DNA of 64,000 nucleotides from G963678255 sp963678255 (GTDB lineage Bacteria > Cloacimonadota > Cloacimonadia > Cloacimonadales > WRIO01), in contig CAXXTW010000002.1 in NCBI GenBank assembly GCA_963678255.2, positions 930,001 to 994,000 of the forward strand. Reading direction: 5' to 3'. A program made the position numbers and the translations under genes. This document shows positions 54,671-62,211 of the stretch, piece after piece (position 1 is the first letter of the stretch; each line of letters opens with the position of its first letter). The notes under the pieces are model-generated. The model did no database searches. It was not told where the DNA came from and was given only the letters and a program-made list of their open reading frames with translations.

Positions 54671-55750
54671 TTAAAAAGCTTCTCTTGCAATAAAGATCAC
54701 TTCTTTACTATCTTTTCCCACACCAAAATCAAGACGAAGATTCAATTTTTCCTGAGGAACAATAGAATACCTGAGTCCAAACCCAATAGCAGGTTTAAAA
54801 TCGTGAAATACAAAATCATCAATATTCTTTTTTACCTGAGTTGTTTCAAAAAATGCAACTAATCCTAATCTTTTTTTCCACCCAGTATTCCAAGGAAAGG
54901 TTCTAATTTCAGATTTTAAAGAGATTAACTGATCATCAATAAAACGAAAATCAGAATAAGCTCTGCTATCATAGCCTAATTGAGTTTTTTCATAGAAAGG
55001 AGCAGAATGACTATTTGCTTTGTAAACAGAATTTAAAGCAAATATTGTATATTTATTATAGGGAACAAAGAATTTTATATTGAATTGATGGGTATTATAG
55101 GAGTAATTACTTTTTAATAATCTATTATAAGAGTAATAATCATAAAAAACATTTAACCCACTGGTTGGATAGAGATTGTTATCTCTGCTATCGTATTCTA
55201 AACCAAAACCGATGCCAGAAACAAATCCCCCATTTTTTCCCAGGTAAGGATGTTGAGAAAAAACAGAACCTTCTTCAATTTTTGAAAGAGAATTTTTTTG
55301 AAAGCGATAAAAAGATTTAATAAAAAGGTTTTTTGCAAATGAGAATTTAAAATCATTTTTAAATTCAAAGGACTCCATTAAGTAATCAGTTTTATCATTT
55401 AAGAGACTATTTTGACTGAGGCCATAGAATTCAGAAGGCCAATTTTGATACTTTAGAGAGGGACTATACCTAAGATTTCCTTTATCGAAAACAAATTCAG
55501 GTATTAGCATAACTAGAGCATTTTTTTTAATACTCAAAAGAGCATTTGCAACCACTGAAGTAGGAGGAATATTTTTCGATTGATTTTCAGGTCTAGACGT
55601 ATATAAAGCAAATGCACCTAAAGTAAAGGATGTTTCACCAGTATAAATCAAGAAAGGATAACCAACTAGATTAGATTTTTTATTTGTTTTATTATCCATA
55701 GCAAACAAAAGAGAGAAGAATAAAATAAATAGCAGGAAATATTTAATCAA
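54671..55750 (-). CDS. Outer-membrane barrel of the surface-antigen (D15) family without POTRA domains
   Basis: The 359-residue protein starts with a signal peptide (residues 3-17, LLFA cut). No POTRA modules follow; beta-strand pairs run through the protein, with the family segment GFGLEYDSRDNNLYPTSGLNVFYDYYSY near residue 180 and the closing KPAIGFGLRYSIVPQEKLNLRLDFGVG. The last residue is Phe, as expected for barrel insertion. The role is unknown; such short barrels are often transporters or accessory porins. Confidence 0.82.
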   Translation of the reverse strand: MIKYFLLFILFFSLLFAMDNKTNKKSNLVGYPFLIYTGETSFTLGAFALYTSRPENQSKNIPPTSVVANALLSIKKNALVMLIPEFVFDKGNLRYSPSLKYQNWPSEFYGLSQNSLLNDKTDYLMESFEFKNDFKFSFAKNLFIKSFYRFQKNSLSKIEEGSVFSQHPYLGKNGGFVSGIGFGLEYDSRDNNLYPTSGLNVFYDYYSYNRLLKSNYSYNTHQFNIKFFVPYNKYTIFALNSVYKANSHSAPFYEKTQLGYDSRAYSDFRFIDDQLISLKSEIRTFPWNTGWKKRLGLVAFFETTQVKKNIDDFVFHDFKPAIGFGLRYSIVPQEKLNLRLDFGVGKDSKEVIFIAREAF

Positions 55751-55789
55751 AAGTCCTCCAGAAATAATTACCTAAATATGAATTTAAAT

Positions 55790-55823
55790 AAAAAAAATAA
55801 GACTGCCAAAAGACAGTCTTATT
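55790..55823 (-). terminator. Terminator of the NuoE/NuoF operon
   Basis: A 10-bp stem AATAAGACTG / CAGTCTTATT with an 8-base loop is followed on the minus strand by a long T run. It lies 16 bases after the nuoF-like stop. Confidence 0.88.
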
Positions 55824-55838
55824 AATATTTATTTGTAA

Positions 55839-57401
55839 TTATTTTTTAATAATTGCATCAAACTCATCAGTAAAATTATCGAAAGCTGATTCGATAGGCA
55901 TTTGAAGAGATTGACCAAGAGCGCAGAATGCAGTATTCTTCATAGTTTGAGAGATAAGAACCATTTTATCCATATCATTTTTTGTACCAAGACCATTTCT
56001 GATTTTGTTAATCATAACATAGAGTTCCTGAGTTCCCATACTACAAGGAGAGCATTTTCCACAAGATTCGTGTCTGAAGAAGCGAATAACTGAATATAAC
56101 ATTTCTACCATGCTTACATCTTCACTCATCACAAGGATTGCTCCAGAACCTAAAACAGCAGCATATTCATTTAAGCTGACGAAGTCCATTTTTACATCGA
56201 GGAGTTTTTCAGACAAGAATACACCAGCAGCCCCACCGACTAAAGCAGCTTTGAATTTTTTACCTTGTTTCATGCCACCACCAAATTTATTGATAATGTC
56301 ACGAAGAGTGATGCCCATATCAACTTCACAAAGACCAGGATATTCCACATCGCCAAGGATTGTATAAACTTTAGTGCCAGCACAGTTTGAAGTACCATGC
56401 GCTTTATAAGCATCTGCCCCATTTTTAATAATGTAAGGAACATTAGAAATAGTTTCAACGTTATTAACAACAGTAGGTTTTTGCCAAGCACCTTTAACAC
56501 CAGGGAATGGTGGTTTTGTACGTGGAGTTCCACGATTACCTTCCATAGATTCAATCAAAGCGGTTTCTTCACCACAAACATAGGCACCAGCGCCAATTTT
56601 GATATCAACGAGGAGATTAAAACCCGTACCGAAGATGTTTTCACCAAGGATACCATATTCCATACATTGATTAATGGCTTTACGAATGCGTGAAATACAG
56701 AGTTTGTATTCACCACGAATATAAATATAAGCCTTATGAGCGCCAACAGCATAAGCAGCGATCATAACACCTTCCAGCATTTTATGAGGATCGCCTTCCA
56801 TAATGAGACGATCTTTAAATGTACCTGGTTCACCTTCATCAGCATTGATAACAATTAATTTATCATCAGATTCAATAGGAGCAGTAAAACTCCATTTTAA
56901 ACCAGTAGGGAAACCAGCGCCACCTCTACCACGAAGATTTGAGTTTTTCACTTCAGCAACTACTTCAGCAGGGGTCATTTTCGTAAGAACTTTTTCCCAT
57001 GCTTCATAACCACCCACGCCAATATACTCATCAATGTTTTCAGGGTCAATAAGACCAGAATTATCAAGAACGATACGGTTTTTATAACCGAAATCATATT
57101 CTTTGAAAATATTGTTATTCATTGTTAACCGTTTAACAGGTCTTCCTTTAAGCAAGTGTTCATTAACGATTTCATCAATATCTTCTGCTTTGACATTTTT
57201 GTAAGTAATTTGTTCAGGAAAAACAGTCATGCAAACACCTTGTCCGAAAGGCCCTAAAGGACCTGTTTCCAGAACTTTGTATTCATCAGAAAGATCGTTT
57301 TCCTGAATTTTTTGTTCAAGCATTTTTTTAATGATATAAACATCTGCTTGAATAGCTGATTCATCGATCCCAATTAAGATATGGCCTCTGAATATTTTCA
57401 T
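55839..57401 (-). CDS. NuoF-like NADH-binding FMN/4Fe-4S subunit (hydrogenase/Complex I type)
   Basis: The 520-residue protein has an N-terminal thioredoxin-like ferredoxin fold (about 1-100, without the usual cluster cysteines), then the Complex-I 51-kDa domain with the NADH/FMN segments LRGRGGAGFPTGLKW, NADEGEPGTFKDR and GAYVCGEETALIESMEGNRG. Its 4Fe-4S ligands are ESCGKCSPC plus a later Cys in CALG. The C-terminal ferredoxin of HydB-type subunits is missing. It overlaps nuoE by 4 bases (ATGA). It should pass electrons between NAD(H) and an Fe-S partner; no NuoG, hydrogenase or formate dehydrogenase gene is in the window. Confidence 0.93.
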   Translation of the reverse strand: MKIFRGHILIGIDESAIQADVYIIKKMLEQKIQENDLSDEYKVLETGPLGPFGQGVCMTVFPEQITYKNVKAEDIDEIVNEHLLKGRPVKRLTMNNNIFKEYDFGYKNRIVLDNSGLIDPENIDEYIGVGGYEAWEKVLTKMTPAEVVAEVKNSNLRGRGGAGFPTGLKWSFTAPIESDDKLIVINADEGEPGTFKDRLIMEGDPHKMLEGVMIAAYAVGAHKAYIYIRGEYKLCISRIRKAINQCMEYGILGENIFGTGFNLLVDIKIGAGAYVCGEETALIESMEGNRGTPRTKPPFPGVKGAWQKPTVVNNVETISNVPYIIKNGADAYKAHGTSNCAGTKVYTILGDVEYPGLCEVDMGITLRDIINKFGGGMKQGKKFKAALVGGAAGVFLSEKLLDVKMDFVSLNEYAAVLGSGAILVMSEDVSMVEMLYSVIRFFRHESCGKCSPCSMGTQELYVMINKIRNGLGTKNDMDKMVLISQTMKNTAFCALGQSLQMPIESAFDNFTDEFDAIIKK

Positions 57402-57856
57402 TGTTGACCTCCTTTAATTTTATCGATGATTGCAGTGATTTTATCGTCTGTCAGATCACCATACACTTCTTCATTGATCATGACTACTGGTGCATTACCA
57501 CATACACCGAGACAAGCACATAATTCCAAAGTAAACAAACCATCTTTTGTAGTTTCTCCAACTTTTACACCAAGGATCTCTCTTAATTTTATTAAGATTT
57601 TTTCAGATCCTTTTAAGAAACAAGGTGGTGATTCACATAAACGAATGATGTTTGTGCCTCTTGGTTTGGTACTAAACATCGTGTAAAAAGTCAACACCCC
57701 ATAGATGTGTGAAGATGGAACGGATAGATATTTCCCTACCACATCAACAGCGTCCTCTGAAATGTAATGTTGCGGATGAGCGTCCTGAATTTCATGCAAA
57801 ATATAGATAAGGTTTTCTTTTTCAGGAGTGAACTTTTTCAAAATTTCATCGTACAT
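57398..57856 (-). CDS. NuoE-like [2Fe-2S] subunit
   Basis: The 152-residue thioredoxin-like protein has the four cluster ligands of the 24-kDa subunit: CESPPC and CACLGVC. The start has AAGGAG upstream. It is the first gene of a two-gene operon with the NuoF-like subunit. Upstream, TATAAT on the minus strand (57933-57928) is a good -10 box, but the TTGACA at 57951-57946 is only 12 bases away, so the -35 is not certain. Confidence 0.92.
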   Translation of the reverse strand: MYDEILKKFTPEKENLIYILHEIQDAHPQHYISEDAVDVVGKYLSVPSSHIYGVLTFYTMFSTKPRGTNIIRLCESPPCFLKGSEKILIKLREILGVKVGETTKDGLFTLELCACLGVCGNAPVVMINEEVYGDLTDDKITAIIDKIKGGQQ

Positions 57857-57956
57857 TACTAACTCCTTTATCGGATTTATTTGATTATCCTATTTATAAA
57901 TCCCAGATTATCATGAGTGCTATTTTTATTATACTTGTTCCTTTTTGTCAAACAGT

Positions 57957-58799
57957 TTTTTAAACTTTTTTATAAATCTCATCATTTTGATAAAAAGTAG
58001 AGAAAACATAATAATTAATTTAATTAGTCTATATTACAATAAAACCAAGAGATTAAAGAATTGTAATCTAAAAGTAAGAATAGATTTTAAGATGAACAAA
58101 AGATAAAAAAAAATTGAGGATATTGAATTATTAATAACTTAAGGCAAGCTCAATTATGAACAAGAATCAGAATAAGACAAAAAGTGATGGTTATAGCCTT
58201 ATTCACTGCCAGTCTTTATTTGGTAAGGGGATTTATAGTTCTGGTAATGTACACTAATGATAATTACCATAAAGAATTGGTCAGAAACTGACTCTAGCAA
58301 AGAAAGTCCTTAAGATCTTATTGAAAAGAGTCATTGAGTCCTTTTTATAAATAAACTAAAAAAGTGAGGGTAATGGTCTTGGTTGTATATAGTAAAGAAA
58401 ATTTAGATTAGCATCATAGTCAGATAAAACTGAAGAGTCAACCTAGTATAACCACTTTTATTGCACTTTTACCACTGGAATAAGAAGATTAAAGGAAAAC
58501 CAGAAATTTTATATGTACATTTAGAGAATGAGAAAAAAAATAATTGACAGTTTAATAACTCAATTGAAAAGTAAATAAAAAGATCAATTTGTATATGAAG
58601 GTGCAAAAAATGAGGGTAATACATAAGAATTAATAGATGAATTTAAGGAAGGGTGACTAGTTTTTGATTAAAGCGCATATTAAATATCCCATAATGTAAA
58701 AATTAAGGTAATGAATCAAGCAAATTTACTGCACTGTATTCATAAACCATCTTTAGAAGAAGATTTGGTTAAAGAGATTATAAGAGGATTGGAAAAACT
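57957..58799. pseudogene. Degraded region with a probable receiver-domain remnant
   Basis: About 840 bases carry no intact gene. On the plus strand the last 90 bases before 58800 read NQANLLHCIHKPSLEEDLVKE (split here by limits of length) and LEKL, close to the C-terminal half of a receiver domain such as the one in the following gene (GQAD..., LKPW). Upstream codons in the same frame are broken by stops. I take it as the worn end of an older two-component gene; the rest of the stretch is unassignable. Confidence 0.4.
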
Positions 58800-61211
58800 A
58801 TGAAAAAACCTGTTATTCTAATCGTAGATGTAGAAAAAATTTTATCGGATAGTTTAAAAACAGAATTAAAAGGATCATTAAGGGATAACTATAGAATTAA
58901 AACAGCAGAAAATGCAGATGAATCTTTTGATATAGTTGAAGAAAGTATTATTAATAAAATAGATTTACCTTTAATTATAACAGATATTAAAGGTAATGAA
59001 TTTTTAAAAATTATACATGAAAGTATTCCTCATACTCTTATAATTATGTTAACCGGACAAGCAGATATTCAAGCAGTCAGTAATGCAATTAATAATTCAA
59101 ATTTATATCGATTTTTTTTAAAACCCTGGAATAAAGATGAAATAATATTAACATGTCAGGAAGCCATAAAGAGTTTTTTTAAATCAAAAGAGAAAAAAAT
59201 AAAGACTAAAGAAGTAATTGAATTAAATACCCAATTAGAATTTGAAGTAGAAAAACTAACCGTTTTATTAAAAGAAAAAAATGATGAACTTCTGTTTTTA
59301 AATGAGAAAGTTCAAAATTTAGCTGATAATTCAGATCTAGGCTTTTTATCATTTTCGAATAATTTTATCATTGATCAAGGAGTCAGTGCAAAAAGCAATA
59401 AAATATTTGGAAAAGAAATTGTAGGAATGAACATACTCGATTTAATATCATCAAATGTTTCAAATCGAGAATTACACGAAAAAGTTATAAAAGACTTATT
59501 TACTATATCTGATGATTCAATAAGGAGCATATATCTTAGATTACTTCCAAAAGAAGTTTTAATACATGACAAGTTTATTGAAATTTCTTATAAAATGATT
59601 AATGGTACAAAAATAAACAATCCTAGTATTATGATGATTCTTCATGATATAACTGAAAAGAAAGCTTTAAATTTTCAAATTCAAGAAGAGCATAACAATC
59701 TGATTCAGGCGATATTTGCTTTAAATAATTCTTCTGATATCATAGACTATGTAAATGACTATAGAAATTTTTTAAATATTGAGTTAGAAAAAATACTTCA
59801 GTTGATTGATAGGGTAAAATCTTTTAAATTGATTTATAGACAAATTCATACATACAAAGGATTATTTTCTCAAATCAATTTTAATCATACAGCAGATAAA
59901 CTTCATGAGATTGAAACTCAACTCTCTCAATTTAAAAAAGAAAACAAACCTTTTGAGGATATATTGGGAATTCTGAATATTGATTTAATTATAGGAGTTT
60001 TAAATCATGATCTAGATAAGCTTTTTATACTTTTAGGCAAAGATATATTTGATAAAAAATACGATACTCTTGAAATTCAGAAATCACGATTATTTGTTCT
60101 TGAGAATGAGATATTGAATAAATTGCCCTTAAACTTTGCTCAATTTTCTTATGAGGAAATTCAAAAACTAAAATATATTAATTTTAAAGATTATTTAACT
60201 TTTTATATTTCTTATGTTGATACTTTTTCCCAGAAAGTTGAGAAACCAATCTATCCATTACTTATATATGGTGATGACATATTAGTGGATCCGTTTTATT
60301 ACAAATCATTTATTAAAACAATTATTCATATTTTCAGAAATGCTATAGATCATGGAATTGAAGATCCTGAAGAACGTCTTTTAACTGGAAAAGATGAGAT
60401 GGCAACAATAAAATGTCAAATAAAGGATGATACAACAGATTTTTATCTAATAATATCAGATGATGGAAGAGGAATTGATCCAGCAATTGTATTAAAAAAA
60501 CTGATAGAAAATGGGATTGTAGAAAAAAATAAACACTTAACAGATAAAGAAATTTTCCAATACTTATTTTTAGATGAATTCACTACCAAAGATGAAGTTT
60601 CTGAAATATCAGGTAGAGGTATAGGTTTATCAGCTGTTTATCATGATTTAGAGAAAATACAGGCAGAAATAAGTATAGAATCGAAAATCGGTGTTGGGAC
60701 AGATGTTATTATTAAATTAAAAAAAGAGATAAAAAATTACGATAACATTCAAATACAGAGCAATTTGTTTGAAAATTTATTACAATTTACTAAAGATTAT
60801 TTTTATAATGATTTTAATATAGAGTTAATAGAACACAATCAAACTAAATTGACAAATAGTATAATTACCCATCAATTTTCTGCTTTTTTTTCTTTATCAG
60901 GTATGTTAAGAGGATTGTTAATAATTAGTTTTAATTTAGAATTAATGACACTCATCAAGAAAAGTTTGGATATAATAAATGAGGATGAGTACAATTGGCA
61001 TTTTAATGATATTTTTTCAGAGATATCAAATGTCATTATTGGAAGAGCTATAAGTAATTTACCAAATCATTGGCAAATGATTAATTTTTCAACACCCCTC
61101 ATAGTGCTGACAAAATCAAAAATAAATGTTTTAGAAGAAGTGAAGATTATAAATGGTTCTTTACATTTTGAAAATTCAGAGTTAAGTTTTTCATTATACA
61201 CAGGAAATTAA
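58800..61211 (+). CDS. Receiver-PAS-HPt-CheA kinase core fused to a CheX-like phosphatase domain
   Basis: The 803-residue protein has a receiver (residues 5-125, acceptor D62 in TDIKGN, K in FLKPW; the acidic pair is reduced to VDVE), a coiled coil (135-175), a PAS domain (178-290) and an HPt-like helical part with H350 in HTYKG. A CheA-type ATPase follows (N-box HIFRNAIDHGIEDP near 515, DDGRGID, SGRGIGLSAVY near 604). The end (about 655-795) resembles CheX/CheC phosphatases with E741 and N744 in SEISNVIIG. A CheW-like domain is absent, so it should not join chemoreceptor arrays. The next gene is a CheY, its likely substrate. Confidence 0.8.
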   Translation: MKKPVILIVDVEKILSDSLKTELKGSLRDNYRIKTAENADESFDIVEESIINKIDLPLIITDIKGNEFLKIIHESIPHTLIIMLTGQADIQAVSNAINNSNLYRFFLKPWNKDEIILTCQEAIKSFFKSKEKKIKTKEVIELNTQLEFEVEKLTVLLKEKNDELLFLNEKVQNLADNSDLGFLSFSNNFIIDQGVSAKSNKIFGKEIVGMNILDLISSNVSNRELHEKVIKDLFTISDDSIRSIYLRLLPKEVLIHDKFIEISYKMINGTKINNPSIMMILHDITEKKALNFQIQEEHNNLIQAIFALNNSSDIIDYVNDYRNFLNIELEKILQLIDRVKSFKLIYRQIHTYKGLFSQINFNHTADKLHEIETQLSQFKKENKPFEDILGILNIDLIIGVLNHDLDKLFILLGKDIFDKKYDTLEIQKSRLFVLENEILNKLPLNFAQFSYEEIQKLKYINFKDYLTFYISYVDTFSQKVEKPIYPLLIYGDDILVDPFYYKSFIKTIIHIFRNAIDHGIEDPEERLLTGKDEMATIKCQIKDDTTDFYLIISDDGRGIDPAIVLKKLIENGIVEKNKHLTDKEIFQYLFLDEFTTKDEVSEISGRGIGLSAVYHDLEKIQAEISIESKIGVGTDVIIKLKKEIKNYDNIQIQSNLFENLLQFTKDYFYNDFNIELIEHNQTKLTNSIITHQFSAFFSLSGMLRGLLIISFNLELMTLIKKSLDIINEDEYNWHFNDIFSEISNVIIGRAISNLPNHWQMINFSTPLIVLTKSKINVLEEVKIINGSLHFENSELSFSLYTGN

Positions 61212-61221
61212 GAGGTGATTT

Positions 61222-61611
61222 ATGGATAGAGAATATGGGATTTTAATAGCAGATGATTCAGCAATAATGCGTAGAACATTGGCAAAGATTTTATCTGAGC
61301 ACGGTTTTATTGTTGTAGCAGAAGCAAAAAGTGGAGTAGAAGTCTTGCCATTATATATCAAAACAAAACCAGATTTGGTTACTTTAGATATAAACATGCC
61401 ATTCATGGATGGGATAGAAGCCTTAAAGCGCTTAAAAAGTGAATTTCCTGAAAGCAAAGTGATAATGATAAGTTCACAGGGACAAGAAAATCAGGTTTAT
61501 GAAGCCATAAAAGCAGGAGCTTCAAATTTTCTTTTGAAACCAATTATTTCTTCAAGAGTAATCCAAACAGTTAAAGAAGTATTAGGAATTCAAGATTGGA
61601 CAGAGGCTTGA
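61222..61611 (+). CDS. CheY-like response regulator
   Basis: This 129-residue single receiver domain has the acidic pair in IADDSAIMRR, acceptor Asp in TLDINMPFMDG, the Thr/Ser position in MISSQ and Lys in LLKPI. GAGGTG lies 5 bases before ATG. It follows the CheA-CheX fusion by 10 bases and is likely both phosphorylated and dephosphorylated by it. No output domain, so it must act by protein contact. Confidence 0.93.
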   Translation: MDREYGILIADDSAIMRRTLAKILSEHGFIVVAEAKSGVEVLPLYIKTKPDLVTLDINMPFMDGIEALKRLKSEFPESKVIMISSQGQENQVYEAIKAGASNFLLKPIISSRVIQTVKEVLGIQDWTEA

Positions 61612-61616
61612 TTCTA

Positions 61617-62207
61617 TTGAATGGCATAACAGCGGTGATTTTAGCTGGAGGAAAAAATAGTCGAATTGGAGTAAACAAATGTTTTCTTCCAGTTGAAGAT
61701 AATTATTTGATAGATAAACAGATCAATGTTTTAAAAGAAATATTTGGACGAATAATCATAGTACATAATTCTCCAATGATATTCGAAAGATATCCAGACT
61801 ATATGCATTCTATTGATGAGTACAACAATATTGGCCCTCTTGGAGGCATCTATACAGCTCTAAAACAGTGCGAGACAGAAGCAATTTTTGTTGTGGCATG
61901 TGATATGCCTAACCTAAACAAAGAATTCATAATCAGAGAAATAATGCATTTTAACAATATTAATTGTGAAGGACTAGTCCCTATTCATCGTAAAGGGTTT
62001 GAACCTTTACATGCTATCTATAGTAAAACATGCTTGGTTGAAATGGAAAAAAATATTCAATTAAAAGATTACAAGATACAAAACATAATACAGAAATTGA
62101 ATTTTCAATATTTAAAAGTTTCAGACAAAAGCATAGAAATATTTTTTAATATAAATACAAAAAAGGACTTTCTTAATTATACTTTAACAAAAAAGAAAGT
62201 CCAATAA
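61617..62207 (+). CDS. MobA-like molybdenum cofactor nucleotidyltransferase
   Basis: The product of about 196 residues begins GITAVILAGGKNSRIG with K in VNK, followed by NIGPLGGIYTAL, VACDMPNLN and FEPLHAIYSK, all MobA marks (molybdopterin guanylyltransferase). The start is unclear: TTG 61617 fits the family and has GAGG 10 bases upstream, while TTG 61596 overlaps the CheY gene. It may serve molybdenum enzymes elsewhere, since xanthine-dehydrogenase types use the MocA-made cytosine form. Its last codons form part of a terminator. Confidence 0.85.
   Translation: MNGITAVILAGGKNSRIGVNKCFLPVEDNYLIDKQINVLKEIFGRIIIVHNSPMIFERYPDYMHSIDEYNNIGPLGGIYTALKQCETEAIFVVACDMPNLNKEFIIREIMHFNNINCEGLVPIHRKGFEPLHAIYSKTCLVEMEKNIQLKDYKIQNIIQKLNFQYLKVSDKSIEIFFNINTKKDFLNYTLTKKKVQ
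62165..62202. terminator. Bidirectional terminator overlapping the mobA-like gene end
   Basis: The stem GGACTTTCTT / AAGAAAGTCC (62165-62174, 62193-62202) is flanked by AATAATTTTTT on the plus side and TTTTTTGT on the minus side. It can stop both mobA and glmS transcription and lies inside mobA codons. Confidence 0.7.
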
Positions 62208-62211
62208 TTTT

